Source: Vibrio neptunius (GTDB lineage: Bacteria > Pseudomonadota > Gammaproteobacteria > Enterobacterales > Vibrionaceae). From it: DNA of 64,000 nucleotides. Below are positions 40,058-51,538 of the stretch, one piece after another (position 1 is the stretch's first letter; each line of letters starts with the position of its first letter). The notes beneath the pieces were generated by a model. That model searched no databases and had not been told where the DNA came from. It saw nothing but the letters and a program-made list of their open reading frames with translations. Made by a program: the position numbers and the translations under genes. Where the stretch lies: assembly GCF_000967495.1 (NCBI RefSeq), contig NZ_JXXU01000023.1, positions 62,001-126,000 on the forward strand, given 5' to 3'.

Positions 40058-42841
40058 ATGACAAGATATGGCTTACGCGCCCGCGTTATTACCCTTACCC
40101 TCGCACCGACGTTGATCATTGGCCTGTTATTGAGCGCGTTTTTCTCATTTAACCGCTACCACGATCTTGAAAAGCAGGTCATCAATTCAGGGTTAAGTAT
40201 TATTGAGCCCCTAGCCATTGCCAGTGAAGAGGGTCTAAAGAATAATAGCCGCGAGTCTGTTCGGCGGATTATTAGTTATGCGCACCGGAAAAACTCAAAG
40301 TTTGTCCGCAGTATTGCCGTTTTCGATTACAACCACGAATTATTCGTCACTTCCAACTTTCATCCAAACTTTGAATCTCTGACTTTCCCTCGCAACGAAG
40401 TCATTCCCCTATTGGTCACTTCAGACCTACAGGAGAACACACTGATCTTACGTGCTCCTATCATTACCGAGTCAGGGCTAATATCGACACCAAAAGGTCA
40501 AAACACTAATCCAGCACTTGGCTACATTGCCGTAGAGCTCGATCTTTCTTCCCTGCGCCTGCAACAATATCAAGAAATTTTCTCAGCCTTTTTGGTTCTG
40601 CTCTCTGGGCTGGGCTTGTCAGCCATGTTTGCTTATCGACTTATGCACGATGTTACACGCCCGATTTCGCATATGAAAAATATGGTCGACCGAATCCGTC
40701 GTGGACACTTAGATGTTAGAATTGAAGGCAAGATGCATGGTGAGCTCGACTCCCTCAAAAATGGCATCAACGCCATGGCGGTCTCATTGTCGGAATACCA
40801 TGTCGAAATGCAACACAGCATTGATCAGGCAACTTCAGACTTACGGGAAACTCTTGAACAGCTTGAGATTCAAAACGTTGAATTGGATATAGCCAAGAAA
40901 CGAGCTCAGGAAGCTGCACGAGTGAAATCTGAGTTCCTTGCCAATATGTCTCACGAGCTTCGCACACCATTAAATGGTGTGATTGGATTTACGCGTCAGA
41001 TGCTAAAAACCAAACTGACTAACAGCCAAGCGGATTATTTACAGACCATTGAAAAGTCAGCCAATAACCTGCTCAATATTATTAACGACATTTTGGATTT
41101 CTCTAAACTGGAAGCGGGCAAGTTAGCACTGGAAAATATTCCGTTTGAGTTCCAAGAAACACTCGAAGAAGTGGTCAGTTTACAAGCCACCAGCGCGCAT
41201 GAAAAAGGCTTAGAACTGACACTCAAAGTGGATCATAAGATCCCGGCAGGTCTTGTTGGCGATCCGCTGCGAATCCAGCAAGTACTGACTAACCTAGTGG
41301 GTAACTCAATCAAATTTACCGAGCGAGGTAACATTGACATCAGTGTTGAACTTCGTTCACAAAAAGAAGATGTTGTTGAATTGCAATTTATGGTGCGAGA
41401 TACAGGCATTGGTATTTCTGAACGCCAGCAATCACAATTATTCCAAGCTTTCAGCCAAGCAGATGCGAGTATTTCTCGCCGTTACGGCGGTACTGGACTT
41501 GGCTTAGTCATCACTCAGAAACTCGTTAGCCAGATGGGAGGTGAGATCAGTCTTACCAGTCGTCTACACCAAGGCTCGACGTTCTGGTTTACGCTGAGAT
41601 TAAACTCAACCGATATGCCAATGAGCGATTTACTCGAAACTCAGGTTCTGAAGCTTCGCACGCTACTGCTTATTGAACCTAACATGCAAGCGGCTTCTGT
41701 CACTCAACAAACATTGGTACAAGAAGGTTTGATCGTAACCTATCGCTCATCAGTACCAGAAGAGGCTAGCCCGTTTGATTATGTATTGTTGAACCTTGCG
41801 CCGAACAGAGCCAACGAGCCTGAGCTTGTCGAACAGTGGGTAAAACAAGCCCAGAAATGCTCACCTCAAGTCGTGGTCGGTATTCCGAGTACTGCGTTGG
41901 CTTTGTCTGATCACTTAACACAAACCTATCACGTTCATTGCATTACGAAGCCATTATCTCGCCGAAAACTATTACAGATATTAGCCGCTAACCAGAACAG
42001 CTTACCGATGGTTGAGGTTGAACCAGCTTACAACGAGACGCTTCCTCTAACGGTTATGGCCGTTGATGACAACCCAGCAAACCTAAAATTGATCAGTGCC
42101 CTGCTTCAGGAACGGGTTGAAAAAGTGGTGACTTGTACTAACGGCCTCGATGCTGTGACTCAAGCTGAAAGTCAGCATTTCGATATCATCCTAATGGATA
42201 TTCAGATGCCACACATGGATGGCGTGACAGCTTGTGGCAAAATCAAACAAACTAAGCTTAATGCTAACACTCCAGTGATCGCTGTTACCGCACACGCGAT
42301 GAGTGGAGAACGTGACAGACTCCTCGGAGCCGGCATGGATGATTACCTCACTAAGCCAATTGAGGAGCATGTTTTGCAACAAGTCTTAATGCACTGGAAC
42401 CCGCACACGACACAATCAGAAATGGCTAAGATTGAGTTGCCGTCCAACATTGAACCGTCAGGGTTACCTTCATCAGCAGTGATTGAGCATGACAACATCA
42501 TTATCGACTGGCAAGCAGCGCTAAAGCAATCCGCCAATAAAGAAGATCTTGCACGTGACATGCTGCAAATGCTGATCGACTTCATTCCTGAGGTGAACAG
42601 TGTGGTTGAAAGCGCTCTGGAAGAGGATGACTTTGACAGCGAGACACTGATCCATCACATACATAAGCTACACGGTAGCAGTTCATATTGTGGCGTCCCA
42701 AGACTGAAAAAAGTGTGTGCTACCATAGAGAGAGCCCTGCGTTCGGGTGAAAGTCTTGAAGATGTCGAACCGGAGCTGTTTGAGCTGCAAGACGAAATGG
42801 AGAAGGTCACCGCGAGTGCGGCGCCTTACTTAGATTCGTAA
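40058..42841 (+). CDS. barA: Hybrid sensor histidine kinase BarA (VarS)
   Basis: 927 residues. Membrane segments at about 10-32 and 170-190 enclose a periplasmic sensor domain; then HAMP (to about 245), HisKA with His299 in [10 protein letters not shown], HATPase_c ([17 protein letters not shown]), a degenerate and then a true receiver domain with Asp714 in [11 protein letters not shown], and a C-terminal HPt domain with His869 in [11 protein letters not shown]. It phosphorylates UvrY/VarA, which drives the CsrB-type RNAs. Its last 16 bases overlap the 3' end of acpS on the other strand. Confidence 0.97.
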   Translation: MTRYGLRARVITLTLAPTLIIGLLLSAFFSFNRYHDLEKQVINSGLSIIEPLAIASEEGLKNNSRESVRRIISYAHRKNSKFVRSIAVFDYNHELFVTSNFHPNFESLTFPRNEVIPLLVTSDLQENTLILRAPIITESGLISTPKGQNTNPALGYIAVELDLSSLRLQQYQEIFSAFLVLLSGLGLSAMFAYRLMHDVTRPISHMKNMVDRIRRGHLDVRIEGKMHGELDSLKNGINAMAVSLSEYHVEMQHSIDQATSDLRETLEQLEIQNVELDIAKKRAQEAARVKSEFLANMSHELRTPLNGVIGFTRQMLKTKLTNSQADYLQTIEKSANNLLNIINDILDFSKLEAGKLALENIPFEFQETLEEVVSLQATSAHEKGLELTLKVDHKIPAGLVGDPLRIQQVLTNLVGNSIKFTERGNIDISVELRSQKEDVVELQFMVRDTGIGISERQQSQLFQAFSQADASISRRYGGTGLGLVITQKLVSQMGGEISLTSRLHQGSTFWFTLRLNSTDMPMSDLLETQVLKLRTLLLIEPNMQAASVTQQTLVQEGLIVTYRSSVPEEASPFDYVLLNLAPNRANEPELVEQWVKQAQKCSPQVVVGIPSTALALSDHLTQTYHVHCITKPLSRRKLLQILAANQNSLPMVEVEPAYNETLPLTVMAVDDNPANLKLISALLQERVEKVVTCTNGLDAVTQAESQHFDIILMDIQMPHMDGVTACGKIKQTKLNANTPVIAVTAHAMSGERDRLLGAGMDDYLTKPIEEHVLQQVLMHWNPHTTQSEMAKIELPSNIEPSGLPSSAVIEHDNIIIDWQAALKQSANKEDLARDMLQMLIDFIPEVNSVVESALEEDDFDSETLIHHIHKLHGSSSYCGVPRLKKVCATIERALRSGESLEDVEPELFELQDEMEKVTASAAPYLDS

Positions 42842-43209
42842 ATAACAGTAGCAACGGCATAATGCCGTTCATCAGAAATAGACAGGTGGATGCTCTCCAC
42901 CTGTTTTTTTTGGGCAAACTCTAGAGCTTTACCAGACAAAGACAAATTTGGCGCACCGTATTCATCATTGGTAATAGTGAAATCATGGAAAGTCACTCCC
43001 AATGCGATGCCGGTCCCTAATGCTTTAGACGCCGCTTCTTTAGCCGCAAAGCGCTTCGCTAAAAAGCGCCCTTGTTGCTTAAGCGATTGAAAGCGTTGTA
43101 GCTCAATATCCGTCAAAATACGTCGAGCAAACGCTTCACCACTGCGGGACAGTGCCTTTTCAATACGTTCAATTTCCGCAATATCTGTCCCTAGACCTAC
43201 AATCGCCAT
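42826..43209 (-). CDS. acpS: Holo-[acyl-carrier-protein] synthase
   Basis: 127 residues. [13 protein letters not shown] at the N-terminus (metal-binding Asp) and [15 protein letters not shown] (the second acidic ligand) define the AcpS family. It transfers 4'-phosphopantetheine from CoA to ACP. Last gene of the pdxJ-acpS run; its stop lies within the barA coding end (16-base convergent overlap). Start ATG follows pdxJ by 5 bases. Confidence 0.97.
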   Translation of the reverse strand: MAIVGLGTDIAEIERIEKALSRSGEAFARRILTDIELQRFQSLKQQGRFLAKRFAAKEAASKALGTGIALGVTFHDFTITNDEYGAPNLSLSGKALEFAQKKQVESIHLSISDERHYAVATVIYESK

Positions 43210-43214
43210 TACGG

Positions 43215-43946
43215 TTACTTACGCGCTTCAACCATCAGTGCTTTCATATCAGCTACGGCTTTATGCAAACCATCAAAGGCCGCACGACCGATGATAGAGT
43301 GACCAATGTTCAGCTCATAGATTTCAGGGATAGCGGCGATAGGAGCTACGTTATGGTAAGTCAAACCATGACCTGCATTTACGGTAATACCCAAATCAGC
43401 CGCATAGCTTGCACCAGCAGCAATTTTCTTTAGTTCATCTTGCTGATCTTCATCGTTTTTCGCATCAGCATAATGACCAGTGTGAAGCTCGATATAAGGT
43501 GCATCACAGGCTTTTGCTGCATCAATCTGTTCACGGTCTGCATCAATAAACAGAGAGACTTTGATGCCCGCTTCTGTCAGTCTTTTCGTTGCCGCTTTGA
43601 TCTTTTCTACATGACCCGCCACGTCCAGCCCCCCTTCAGTAGTGAGCTCTTCACGTTTTTCTGGAACCAAACACACGTATTCAGGTTGAGTTTTCAGGGC
43701 AATATCAACCATCTCATCCGTTACAGCCATTTCAAGGTTCATACGAGTTTGGATCGTTTCTCTTAGGATACGTACGTCACGATCAAGGATGTGACGGCGG
43801 TCTTCTCTAAGGTGAATGGTAATGCCGTCTGCTCCAGCACGCTCGGCAACTTCAGCTGCATGAACAGGATCTGGGTACTTGGTACCGCGCGCGTTACGTA
43901 ATGTAGCAATGTGATCGATGTTAACACCCAGATAAATTGAGCTCAT
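43215..43946 (-). CDS. pdxJ: Pyridoxine 5'-phosphate synthase
   Basis: 243 residues, a TIM-barrel enzyme with [18 protein letters not shown] at the N-terminus, [16 protein letters not shown] and AGHGLTYHN. Condenses 1-deoxyxylulose 5-phosphate with 3-amino-1-hydroxyacetone phosphate to form PNP. ATG overlaps the recO stop by 4 bases (ATGA). Confidence 0.98.
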   Translation of the reverse strand: MSSIYLGVNIDHIATLRNARGTKYPDPVHAAEVAERAGADGITIHLREDRRHILDRDVRILRETIQTRMNLEMAVTDEMVDIALKTQPEYVCLVPEKREELTTEGGLDVAGHVEKIKAATKRLTEAGIKVSLFIDADREQIDAAKACDAPYIELHTGHYADAKNDEDQQDELKKIAAGASYAADLGITVNAGHGLTYHNVAPIAAIPEIYELNIGHSIIGRAAFDGLHKAVADMKALMVEARK

Positions 43947-44671
43947 TTTCCAATACTCCGTGATTTGGGCGCTAAAATTTGCATAAATAGCTCCCGACTC
44001 TTTAATGGTTTGCCGCCAAGATACGGCTTTAATGCTATCCGTGTAAAGCGTTTTGCCGCTTTAAGTTGTTCTTTTGTGGTAAACCTACGCTCACTAATCG
44101 CAATCAATTCATTACCAACAAAAGTCAGATTGTCGCGCCGCACTGAGGCAATAAAACCCTTTTGTTCTCGATATCGATAGGTCATTTCAGGGTCAATCGG
44201 CTCTCCTGTACCAGCGCAATGCAGAAAATCGACGCCATACCCCATTGCAGACAGCAGTGCCAGTTCAAAACGGCGCAATGCGGGTTCCGGATTCTCACAC
44301 TGAGCCAGTTCGGTGAGAACGTGAAGGTAATCATGAAACAGGGCCGGCATTGACACTTCGGCCATCAACACTCGTCCTATCAATTCGTTGACATACATGG
44401 CGGAGTATAGGTTGATACCCGTGAGTGGCAAACCTAGACTGATCGGTTCTGCCTGACGCAATGTCTTCATCGATCCTTTACCCGACCACTTGAGCAATAA
44501 AGGCGTAAATGGCTGTAACGCACCTTTGAGGTTTGAGCGTTTACTGCGCGCGCCTTTAGACATCAAAGTAACGCGACCAAACTCCTCACTGAAAACATCG
44601 AGAATTAAACTCGACTCACTGTAAGGACGACGATGAAGAACAAAACAGCGCTGTAATCCTTCTGAGGTCAT
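43943..44671 (-). CDS. recO: DNA repair protein RecO
   Basis: 242 residues. N-terminal OB fold ([24 protein letters not shown] pattern; here [19 protein letters not shown]) with [21 protein letters not shown], and a helical C-terminal domain. RecO works with RecR in loading RecA on SSB-coated DNA. In E. coli it follows era in one operon; here an intrinsic terminator lies between era and recO. Confidence 0.96.
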   Translation of the reverse strand: MTSEGLQRCFVLHRRPYSESSLILDVFSEEFGRVTLMSKGARSKRSNLKGALQPFTPLLLKWSGKGSMKTLRQAEPISLGLPLTGINLYSAMYVNELIGRVLMAEVSMPALFHDYLHVLTELAQCENPEPALRRFELALLSAMGYGVDFLHCAGTGEPIDPEMTYRYREQKGFIASVRRDNLTFVGNELIAISERRFTTKEQLKAAKRFTRIALKPYLGGKPLKSRELFMQILAPKSRSIGK

Positions 44672-44701
44672 AGAGGTTGCCAGATGAATATTACATAAAA
44701 A

Positions 44702-44725
44702 ATAAGGAGCCTGATGGCTCCTTAT
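44702..44725 (-). terminator. Terminator between era and recO
   Basis: ATAAGGAGCC/GGCTCCTTAT stem with TGAT loop. On the minus strand a U-run (complement of the A-run at 44697-44702) follows. It lies about 40 bases past the era stop and 30 bases before the recO start, so it should reduce or stop read-through. Confidence 0.88.
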
Positions 44726-44764
44726 ACTTACTTATGTTGGAGCGAAGTGATTTCGCTGCAAAAA

Positions 44765-45742
44765 TTACAGGTCATCGATGTAACCAAGAGAACGTAGTGC
44801 TCGTTCATCATCGGCCCAGCCAGATTTCACTTTCACCCACGTTTCTAGGTAAACCTTGCGACCAAACAGCTCTTCCATATCTAGACGTGCTTCACGACCA
44901 ATCGTTTTGATCTTCTCGCCGCCCTTGCCAATCACCATTTTCTTCTGGCCATTACGTTCAACCAGAATCAACGCATTGATATGGAAACCATCGGTTTCAG
45001 GATTGTAATCAAAACGTTCAATCTCCACCGTCACAGAGTAAGGCAACTCTTCACCAGTAAAGCGCATGAGTTTTTCACGTACAATTTCCGATGCCATAAA
45101 GCGCTGAGAACGGTCAGTGACATACTCTTCTGGGAAGTGGTGTGTCGCTTGTGGTAGATGGTCACGAACATGTTTACGCAGTACATCGATGTTTTTGCCT
45201 TGCTTCGCGGAGATAGGCACCACATCTACGAATTCCATCTTTTTCGACATCTCCATCATGTGTAGCATGACTTCATTGCGATCTTGTACGTTGTCTACCT
45301 TATTGACACACAAAACCACTGGGAAGTTGGACTTCTGCAGTTTAGTCAATACCATCTCATCGTCGCTAGTCCAATGAGTACCGTCAACAAGGAAAAATAC
45401 TAGGTTTACATCACTCAATGATGAGTTAGCCGCACGGTTCATTAAACGGTTAATTGCCCGCTTCTCTTCAATATGAAGACCAGGTGTATCGACGTAAATC
45501 GCCTGATAATCACCCTCGGTATCTACCCCCATAATGCGGTGACGCGTTGTTTGCGGCTTACGAGAAGTGATCGAAATTTTTTGTCCAAGAATTCGATTCA
45601 GTAGCGTTGATTTACCTACATTCGGACGACCAACGATCGCCACAAAACCACAATGTTGATTTTCTGGTGTACTTGTTTGCTCGTCACTCGATGAGAAAAA
45701 CGCATCGATATCAAATTCGTTGTTGTCAGTTGAATCAGTCAT
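44765..45742 (-). CDS. era: GTPase Era
   Basis: 325 residues: N-terminal GTPase ([13 protein letters not shown]1, DTPGLHI G3, NKVDN G4) and C-terminal KH domain with [18 protein letters not shown] GKGGEKI. It binds the 3' end of 16S rRNA during 30S maturation. Somewhat longer than E. coli Era because of a 25-residue acidic N-terminal extension; the ATG at 45742 overlaps the rnc stop by 8 bases, so coupling with rnc supports this start. Confidence 0.98.
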   Translation of the reverse strand: MTDSTDNNEFDIDAFFSSSDEQTSTPENQHCGFVAIVGRPNVGKSTLLNRILGQKISITSRKPQTTRHRIMGVDTEGDYQAIYVDTPGLHIEEKRAINRLMNRAANSSLSDVNLVFFLVDGTHWTSDDEMVLTKLQKSNFPVVLCVNKVDNVQDRNEVMLHMMEMSKKMEFVDVVPISAKQGKNIDVLRKHVRDHLPQATHHFPEEYVTDRSQRFMASEIVREKLMRFTGEELPYSVTVEIERFDYNPETDGFHINALILVERNGQKKMVIGKGGEKIKTIGREARLDMEELFGRKVYLETWVKVKSGWADDERALRSLGYIDDL

Positions 45743-46412
45743 TGCTCAGTTGCTCTAGTGCTAGTTCAGCAGCCGCTTGTTCTGCCTTGCGGCGGCTGGT
45801 GCCTTTACCTATTACAGGCGATCCGACACCTGCGACTTCACACGACACAGTAAACTGCTGGTTGTGTGCTTCACCTTTAATATTAGTCACTGTGTAGACT
45901 GGCAGTGGTTTTCTTCGTCCTTGCAGGAACTCTTGAAGACGCGTTTTAGGGTCTTTCTGAGAAACGCCCGGCTGTATCGCTTCAAGGCGTTGCTTATACC
46001 AGCTAAGGATAATGCCACGCACCACTTCAATATCACTGTCTAGGTAGATTGCACCTATGATAGCTTCAACAGCATCAGCTAGAATTGAATCACGACGGAA
46101 ACCGCCACTCTTCAATTCACCTGGACCTAATTTTAAGTGATCTCCTAGTTCGAATTCTCGACCTAGCTCCGCCAGCGTGTTGCCACGAACAAGTGTCGCA
46201 CGCATGCGGCTCATGTCCCCTTCATTCACTTTAGGGAATCGGTGATAAAGATCGTCAGCAATGACAAAACTTAAAATTGAATCGCCCAGAAACTCAAGAC
46301 GCTCATTGTGTTTTCCATGAGCACTGCGGTGAGTCAGTGCTAAGTTAATAAGCTCTGCATCATTGAACTGATAGCCGAGCTTTTTCTCTAGTTTGGCAAT
46401 AGGAGAATTCAT
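45735..46412 (-). CDS. rnc: Ribonuclease III
   Basis: 225 residues: catalytic RNase III domain with [13 protein letters not shown] (signature) and a C-terminal double-stranded RNA binding domain (about 155-222). Processes rRNA precursors and many mRNAs. Upstream of era with 8-base overlap. The 163-base gap to lepB (46413-46575) should hold the rnc leader, which in E. coli is cleaved by RNase III itself; I did not model that structure. Confidence 0.98.
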   Translation of the reverse strand: MNSPIAKLEKKLGYQFNDAELINLALTHRSAHGKHNERLEFLGDSILSFVIADDLYHRFPKVNEGDMSRMRATLVRGNTLAELGREFELGDHLKLGPGELKSGGFRRDSILADAVEAIIGAIYLDSDIEVVRGIILSWYKQRLEAIQPGVSQKDPKTRLQEFLQGRRKPLPVYTVTNIKGEAHNQQFTVSCEVAGVGSPVIGKGTSRRKAEQAAAELALEQLSND

Positions 46413-46575
46413 GCTCTCTCATTAATAATTTCGAATTTTCTAAATAGTTGATTTCACGGCTAGGCGACAAATAAATCCAACCCTATTAGCATAGAGAATT
46501 CTATATAATTTGGGCGGCCAGCGTTGCGGTGGATTTATGCAGTCACAACACTGTGAAACCAACTATGACGAAAAT

Positions 46576-47472
46576 TTAGTTAATACCACCGATGCGGTTA
46601 AACCTAACACCAGTTGGAATCCATGATGGTAAAACGCTATCTGCACTGCGTTCGAACTCGAAACTTATCCAGATACCTACTGCTTTACCAACCAGATTCG
46701 CCTCTGGAACAAAGCCCCAGTAGCGGCTGTCTGCACTGTTGTCACGGTTATCACCCATCACAAAGTACTGACCTTGCGGTACAACCCACTCATTAACACC
46801 AGCACGTGGCTGATAAGCCGATACGCGATCACGGCGTAATGGGTTCACCAAAATTTGGTGTTCAACCTCACCCAGTTTTTCATTCAGTTGAATCAGTGGC
46901 ACACCATCTTGGATAAATGGGCTTTCTTCCACATTCGACAACGGTACCTGAGTACATTGGCTCTCACCTTTCGGTTGAACACAGACTTCTTTCTTGCTGC
47001 TATAACGCACAGTATCACCCGGTAGGCCAACAACACGCTTGATATAGTCAATGTTTGGCTGAGGTGGGTATTTGAATACTACGATGTCACCGCGCTCTGG
47101 CTTACCCGTTTCAACAAGTTGTGTACGCCACACAGGGTCTTTCAGACCGTATGCGTATTTTTCAACCAGGATGAAATCTCCAACCAATAAGGTCGGCTTC
47201 ATTGAACCTGAAGGGATTTGGAACGGTTCATAGATAAACGAGCGCAATACCAAGACAGCGGCAATAACAGGGAAAATTGAGACACTGTTTTCAATCCACC
47301 ATGGTTGCTTTTCCACTTTTTCAACCGTTGCAGTATCCAGTCCGTTTGTTTGAGCTTCAACAGCAGCTAGTTTAGCCTGACGTTGCTTCGCAAACACCAG
47401 TTTTTCCAACACCCAAACAATACCAGTGACTAGAGTGACAATAACCAAGATCAGTGAAAATGTATTTGCCAT
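46576..47472 (-). CDS. lepB: Signal peptidase I
   Basis: 298 residues. Two membrane segments (about 5-22 and 62-80). Catalytic dyad: Ser90 in IPSGSMKPT and Lys145 in IDYIKRVVGLPGD; MGDNRDNSADSR-type box E is near 235. Removes signal peptides from exported proteins at the periplasmic face. Follows lepA by 88 bases and precedes rnc, as in E. coli. Confidence 0.98.
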   Translation of the reverse strand: MANTFSLILVIVTLVTGIVWVLEKLVFAKQRQAKLAAVEAQTNGLDTATVEKVEKQPWWIENSVSIFPVIAAVLVLRSFIYEPFQIPSGSMKPTLLVGDFILVEKYAYGLKDPVWRTQLVETGKPERGDIVVFKYPPQPNIDYIKRVVGLPGDTVRYSSKKEVCVQPKGESQCTQVPLSNVEESPFIQDGVPLIQLNEKLGEVEHQILVNPLRRDRVSAYQPRAGVNEWVVPQGQYFVMGDNRDNSADSRYWGFVPEANLVGKAVGIWISFEFERSADSVLPSWIPTGVRFNRIGGIN

Positions 47473-47560
47473 TGACTTCCCTTACCTCAAAAATACGAAA
47501 GTGAAAGAGCCGAAACCCTTTCACTTAACAAGTTTTTATATTGAGTCGTTACCCAACAAA

Positions 47561-49354
47561 TTAATCTTTACCTACGTGTAGGATGGCTAAGAAGGCTTCT
47601 TGAGGCAGCTCTACGTTACCGATCTGCTTCATACGTTTCTTACCTTCTTTCTGCTTCTTCAGTAGCTTCTTCTTACGGCTGACATCACCACCGTAACATT
47701 TTGCAATTACGTTCTTACGTAGCTGTTTAACCGTTGAACGCGCAATAATATGGTTACCAATCGCCGCCTGAATCGCAATATCAAACATCTGACGTGGAAT
47801 GAATTCTTTCATCTTCTCTACGAGCTGACGGCCACGAGTCTGGGATTGATCTTTGTGCGTAATCAATGCCAGTGCGTCCACTTTGTCACCGTTAAGGAGT
47901 ACATCCACACGAACCATGTTAGACGCTTCAAAACGCTGAAAATTGTAATCCAGAGACGCATAACCACGAGACGTTGATTTCAAACGGTCAAAGAAATCGA
48001 GTACCACTTCCGCCATCGGAATATCGTAAGTCACCGCAACTTGGTTACCGTGATACACCATATCAACCTGAACGCCGCGCTTCTCAACACATAAAGTAAT
48101 CACATTACCTAAGTAATCAGAAGGTACAAGGATATTACAACGTGCAATCGGCTCACGAATTTCTTCGATATCATTCACTGCTGGTAGCTTAGCTGGGCTA
48201 TCAACGTAAAGAATGTCACCATCCGTTTGCTCTACTTCGTAAACTACCGTTGGCGCCGTGGTAATCAGATCGAGATCGTATTCACGCTCCAGACGCTCTT
48301 GGATGATTTCCATGTGCAGCATGCCAAGGAAACCACAGCGGAAGCCAAAGCCTAGTGCAGCAGAGTTTTCTGGTTCATAGAACAGAGACGCATCGTTTAG
48401 GCTCAGTTTACCTAATGCATCACGGAAGTTTTCGTAGTCATCCGAAGAGACTGGGAATAGTCCAGCATATACCTGAGGCTTCACTTTCTTAAACCCTGGC
48501 AGCGGCTCATCACAACCATGCTTTGCCAGCGTTAGCGTATCACCAACAGGCGCACCTAGGATATCTTTGATACCACAGACAACCCAACCAACTTCACCCG
48601 TTCGCAGTTCCGTCGTGTCTTCCTGCTTAGGTGTGAAGATACCAAGACGATCAACACCCCAAACTTGGCCAGTGCTCATCACCTTGATCTTATCGTTCTT
48701 CTTCAGGACGCCATTTTTAATACGGACCAGAGACACCACACCTAGGTAGTTATCAAACCAAGAGTCAATGATCAAAGCTTGCAGTGGTGCTTCTGGGTCA
48801 CCCTCTGGTGCCGGAATCGCAGAGACGATGTTTTCTAGTACATCCTCAATACCTAGGCCCGTTTTAGCTGAACAGCGGGTTGCTTCCATCGCATCGATGC
48901 CAACAATTTCTTCGATCTCTTCTGCTACTCGCTCAGGATCCGCAGCTGGTAGATCAATCTTATTCAGAATTGGCACCACTTCCAAATCCATTTCGATCGC
49001 GGTATAGCAGTTCGCCAAAGTCTGAGCTTCAACCCCCTGACCCGCATCAACCACCAGCAACGCACCTTCACATGCTGCTAGAGAACGAGAAACTTCATAG
49101 GCGAAGTCAACGTGTCCTGGTGTATCGATGAAGTTTAATTGATAAGTTTCACCGTCATTAGCGGTATAGTTGAGTGTCACACTTTGAGATTTAATAGTGA
49201 TGCCACGCTCACGTTCAAGATCCATGGAGTCCAGAACCTGAGCTGCCATTTCACGGTCACTCAATCCACCGCAGTCTTGGATCAAACGGTCTGATAGGGT
49301 CGACTTACCATGGTCGATGTGGGCGATAATCGAAAAGTTACGAATGTGCTTCAT
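47561..49354 (-). CDS. lepA: Translation elongation factor 4 (LepA)
   Basis: 597 residues, standard length. GTPase motifs [13 protein letters not shown] (G1), DTPGHVDF (G3), [10 protein letters not shown] (G4), followed by EF-G-like domains and the LepA-specific C-terminal domain ([20 protein letters not shown]). A ribosome-associated GTPase affecting initiation and translocation. Same strand as lepB. Confidence 0.99.
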   Translation of the reverse strand: MKHIRNFSIIAHIDHGKSTLSDRLIQDCGGLSDREMAAQVLDSMDLERERGITIKSQSVTLNYTANDGETYQLNFIDTPGHVDFAYEVSRSLAACEGALLVVDAGQGVEAQTLANCYTAIEMDLEVVPILNKIDLPAADPERVAEEIEEIVGIDAMEATRCSAKTGLGIEDVLENIVSAIPAPEGDPEAPLQALIIDSWFDNYLGVVSLVRIKNGVLKKNDKIKVMSTGQVWGVDRLGIFTPKQEDTTELRTGEVGWVVCGIKDILGAPVGDTLTLAKHGCDEPLPGFKKVKPQVYAGLFPVSSDDYENFRDALGKLSLNDASLFYEPENSAALGFGFRCGFLGMLHMEIIQERLEREYDLDLITTAPTVVYEVEQTDGDILYVDSPAKLPAVNDIEEIREPIARCNILVPSDYLGNVITLCVEKRGVQVDMVYHGNQVAVTYDIPMAEVVLDFFDRLKSTSRGYASLDYNFQRFEASNMVRVDVLLNGDKVDALALITHKDQSQTRGRQLVEKMKEFIPRQMFDIAIQAAIGNHIIARSTVKQLRKNVIAKCYGGDVSRKKKLLKKQKEGKKRMKQIGNVELPQEAFLAILHVGKD

Positions 49355-49396
49355 GATTTGGTGTGACTAAACTCTTTAAAATAGGGAAATAAGAAA

Positions 49397-49412
49397 GCCG
49401 TCTTGTGACGGC
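49397..49412 (-). terminator. Weak hairpin terminator between rseC and lepA
   Basis: GCCGTC/GACGGC stem with TTGT loop, followed on the minus strand by TTTCTTATTTCC. The U-tract is imperfect, so some read-through into lepA is likely. Confidence 0.6.
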
Positions 49413-49459
49413 GTTTCAATCAAGTTGGCAGATTCTACCCAATTTCTGTGCACTTCGCA

Positions 49460-49930
49460 CTAGCTAATTGGATCTCCCAAAACCCGAAGTAGTATGACTT
49501 CTCGTAGCGACTGGCGTTCAAAATTACTGGCCAAACTTTTGGCACCATAAATGCCTGCCATAGTAAAGATAGCAGATGTCAGGATAGCAGGACCTTCACC
49601 AAGACCTAAAATAGGGGCGAATAGCCACTGCCCTAGAGCTGCACCTAAAATCATGGCAAACAGCGGAACCAAATAAACGACGGCAGCAGATTGCAGTAGG
49701 CTTTTCTCTGGTAAGCCGATTTCCACAACCTGACCTTCTTTAACTCTTGTACTCGTCACTAGATGCCAGTGCAGAGATTTGTTCCCCACCGCTTTCGAGA
49801 CAATACCAGTACCACAGCTTTTTTGCGATGAACAACTACTGCAGCTTGTTTGCTGTTCGCAATTCAGCTCAACATCATAGCCTTTAGGCCCTGACTTTAC
49901 TTCCGATACTGTCGCTAACGCGGTCATCAT
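49460..49930 (-). CDS. rseC: SoxR-reducing / sigma-E accessory membrane protein RseC
   Basis: 156 residues with a cysteine cluster near the N-terminus (CEQQTSCSSCSSQKSCGTG, about 24-42) and two membrane segments (about 85-105 and 112-130). RseC family proteins sit in the inner membrane and are linked to SoxR reduction and Rnf-type electron transfer in E. coli. The start overlaps the rseB stop by one base; a second ATG follows one codon later. Confidence 0.93.
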   Translation of the reverse strand: MMTALATVSEVKSGPKGYDVELNCEQQTSCSSCSSQKSCGTGIVSKAVGNKSLHWHLVTSTRVKEGQVVEIGLPEKSLLQSAAVVYLVPLFAMILGAALGQWLFAPILGLGEGPAILTSAIFTMAGIYGAKSLASNFERQSLREVILLRVLGDPIS

Positions 49931-50892
49931 TACTTGGTACTCGTTTGTTTATTGATGGTAACAGATTGCGCTATGCGCTTAGCGGTTGCTGGTGGGATAT
50001 CCCCGATCACTGAGATCTCTTTATCACCTTTTACAAAGCTATGAAGTGTACGACGTCCCTGACGAACCAATTGACCTTTAAGCGAATAATTGTCACTCGC
50101 TGACACGTAAACAGAGAAACTAAACAGCCCGTCACTATACATCTGTGTCTCAACCATACGGTTGGTGTTCGCCATTCGATAACGATTCAATTCTTTGGAC
50201 TCAAATCCTTTCGGAATCCAGCCAACCGTCCAAAAGCTTTCCTCCAGCTCCCCTTTGGGTAAAGAGAGCACGTCCGGCAATTTGACGGTATTGAGTCGAC
50301 TCAAGATATCTGAAATCTGATCGTTCACGCTATAAGAAATCGTGCGAAACTGCTCTAGAACCTCGCCATCACGATCCACAAGATCCGCTCTTAGTGGAAG
50401 TTTAGTTTGCTCATCGATCCACAGGATATAAGAATAACGTAGGCCATCTTTCGGTGCGATTCTCAATACCTGACATGCCGCTCCCGCTTCACGCGCTCGA
50501 CCCACTTGGATAAAGTCGTAAATGCCACTCAGTTCATCAACATCGGCATTTAGAAGTGGGATAGTTGGGGCAACCATATTACCGGACTCTATGGTAAACG
50601 GTTCAACACCTGGCTCTATGTAGCTGACCTCATCACCTCGGCGAATCACTTCACGTACAGGTCCACTAAGATATACAAGATGAGCGAGTTGCTGATCTTC
50701 GCTACGAGCATGACGATAAAGTAAAGGTTCGATGCTGTTTTTCTTAATCAGAATATAAGACAGTTCATAATTGAGATGCTGACTGGCTTCGTTCATTTGA
50801 TGCAACAAAGCCTCTGCAGGTTTTTCTTCTGCAAAGGCTTGTGGCGAGCTCAAACTGAACAGTGTCAGCGCACTGATCAGAAATTTTCTCAT
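49930..50892 (-). CDS. rseB: Sigma-E regulatory protein RseB
   Basis: 320 residues with a signal peptide (to about residue 21, SPQAFA) and the two-domain MucB/RseB layout: LolA-like N-terminal part and a C-terminal domain (ESFWTVGWIPKGFESKEL-type pattern). In the periplasm it binds RseA and shields it from DegS until off-pathway LPS or misfolded porins are sensed. Overlaps rseA by 4 bases. Confidence 0.96.
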   Translation of the reverse strand: MRKFLISALTLFSLSSPQAFAEEKPAEALLHQMNEASQHLNYELSYILIKKNSIEPLLYRHARSEDQQLAHLVYLSGPVREVIRRGDEVSYIEPGVEPFTIESGNMVAPTIPLLNADVDELSGIYDFIQVGRAREAGAACQVLRIAPKDGLRYSYILWIDEQTKLPLRADLVDRDGEVLEQFRTISYSVNDQISDILSRLNTVKLPDVLSLPKGELEESFWTVGWIPKGFESKELNRYRMANTNRMVETQMYSDGLFSFSVYVSASDNYSLKGQLVRQGRRTLHSFVKGDKEISVIGDIPPATAKRIAQSVTINKQTSTK

Positions 50893-51512
50893 TCAACTAC
50901 CGTTTCTGGGTTGTCGTTATGCTCTGCAGCACTGTCGCTGTTTAAACGCAACTGTAATTCATAGTCTTGCAGCATAGCGTTAATTCGACGGCGCTGCTCT
51001 TGGATGTTAGCTTCACTTGCAGCAGTCTGCTGCTCTACCGAAGAACGTGTCAAGCTCACTGGTTCAGCGCTGCCGGTAAATGGAATCGTCTGCAGAACGG
51101 GCAACTGTTCGGTTTCTGGTTGACTAGGATCACTACCACCATATTGTTGAACGCCCAAAATGACAGCGAGTGACACACAGGCCGCAACGGCTACTTGGCC
51201 AAACTGACTCAGCCATGCTGGAAGCTGCCGGCGAGCTTGAGAAGGCGTTGGTTGTGATTCTATACGGTTTATGTCAGCGATTTTGCCAGAAGTAAACGTT
51301 GAATGCGCTGGTTCGTCTTCTAGCGCAAGAGCAACGCTGTCTGCAATATTCCACTCCGGTTTTTCCGGCGCTTCACCTCGCATCACATCACCAATTAAAT
51401 GGTAATTTTTCCAGATTTGTAGGCTAGCTTGGTCTTGCTCTAATTCACCGATTAAAGCCTTATCGACCAACTCTCCATCCATGAGTGCTGAAAGTTTCTC
51501 TTTGTCAGCCAT
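50889..51512 (-). CDS. rseA: Anti-sigma-E factor RseA
   Basis: 207 residues from the ATG at 51512 (family start MADKEKLSALMDGE); the frame to 51524 adds MVKR and has a poorer ribosome site. The N-terminal cytoplasmic domain binds sigma-E, followed by one membrane helix (about 100-120, VAVAACVSLAVILGVQ) and a glutamine-rich periplasmic part cut by DegS and RseP in the stress cascade. Immediately downstream of rpoE. Confidence 0.96.
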   Translation of the reverse strand: MADKEKLSALMDGELVDKALIGELEQDQASLQIWKNYHLIGDVMRGEAPEKPEWNIADSVALALEDEPAHSTFTSGKIADINRIESQPTPSQARRQLPAWLSQFGQVAVAACVSLAVILGVQQYGGSDPSQPETEQLPVLQTIPFTGSAEPVSLTRSSVEQQTAASEANIQEQRRRINAMLQDYELQLRLNSDSAAEHNDNPETVVE

Positions 51513-51538
51513 TCTTTTCACCATTAACGTTACTGGTA

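Noticed and set aside
46440..46575. Second ERIC-like element between rnc and lepB
   Set aside because: Only the end (ACTATGACGAAAATTTAG) resembles the ERIC end at 36277; the central palindrome is not recognisable.
47500..47527. Terminator between lepA and lepB
   Set aside because: A GTGAAAG/CTTTCAC stem is present but has no U-run, so the two genes are probably co-transcribed.
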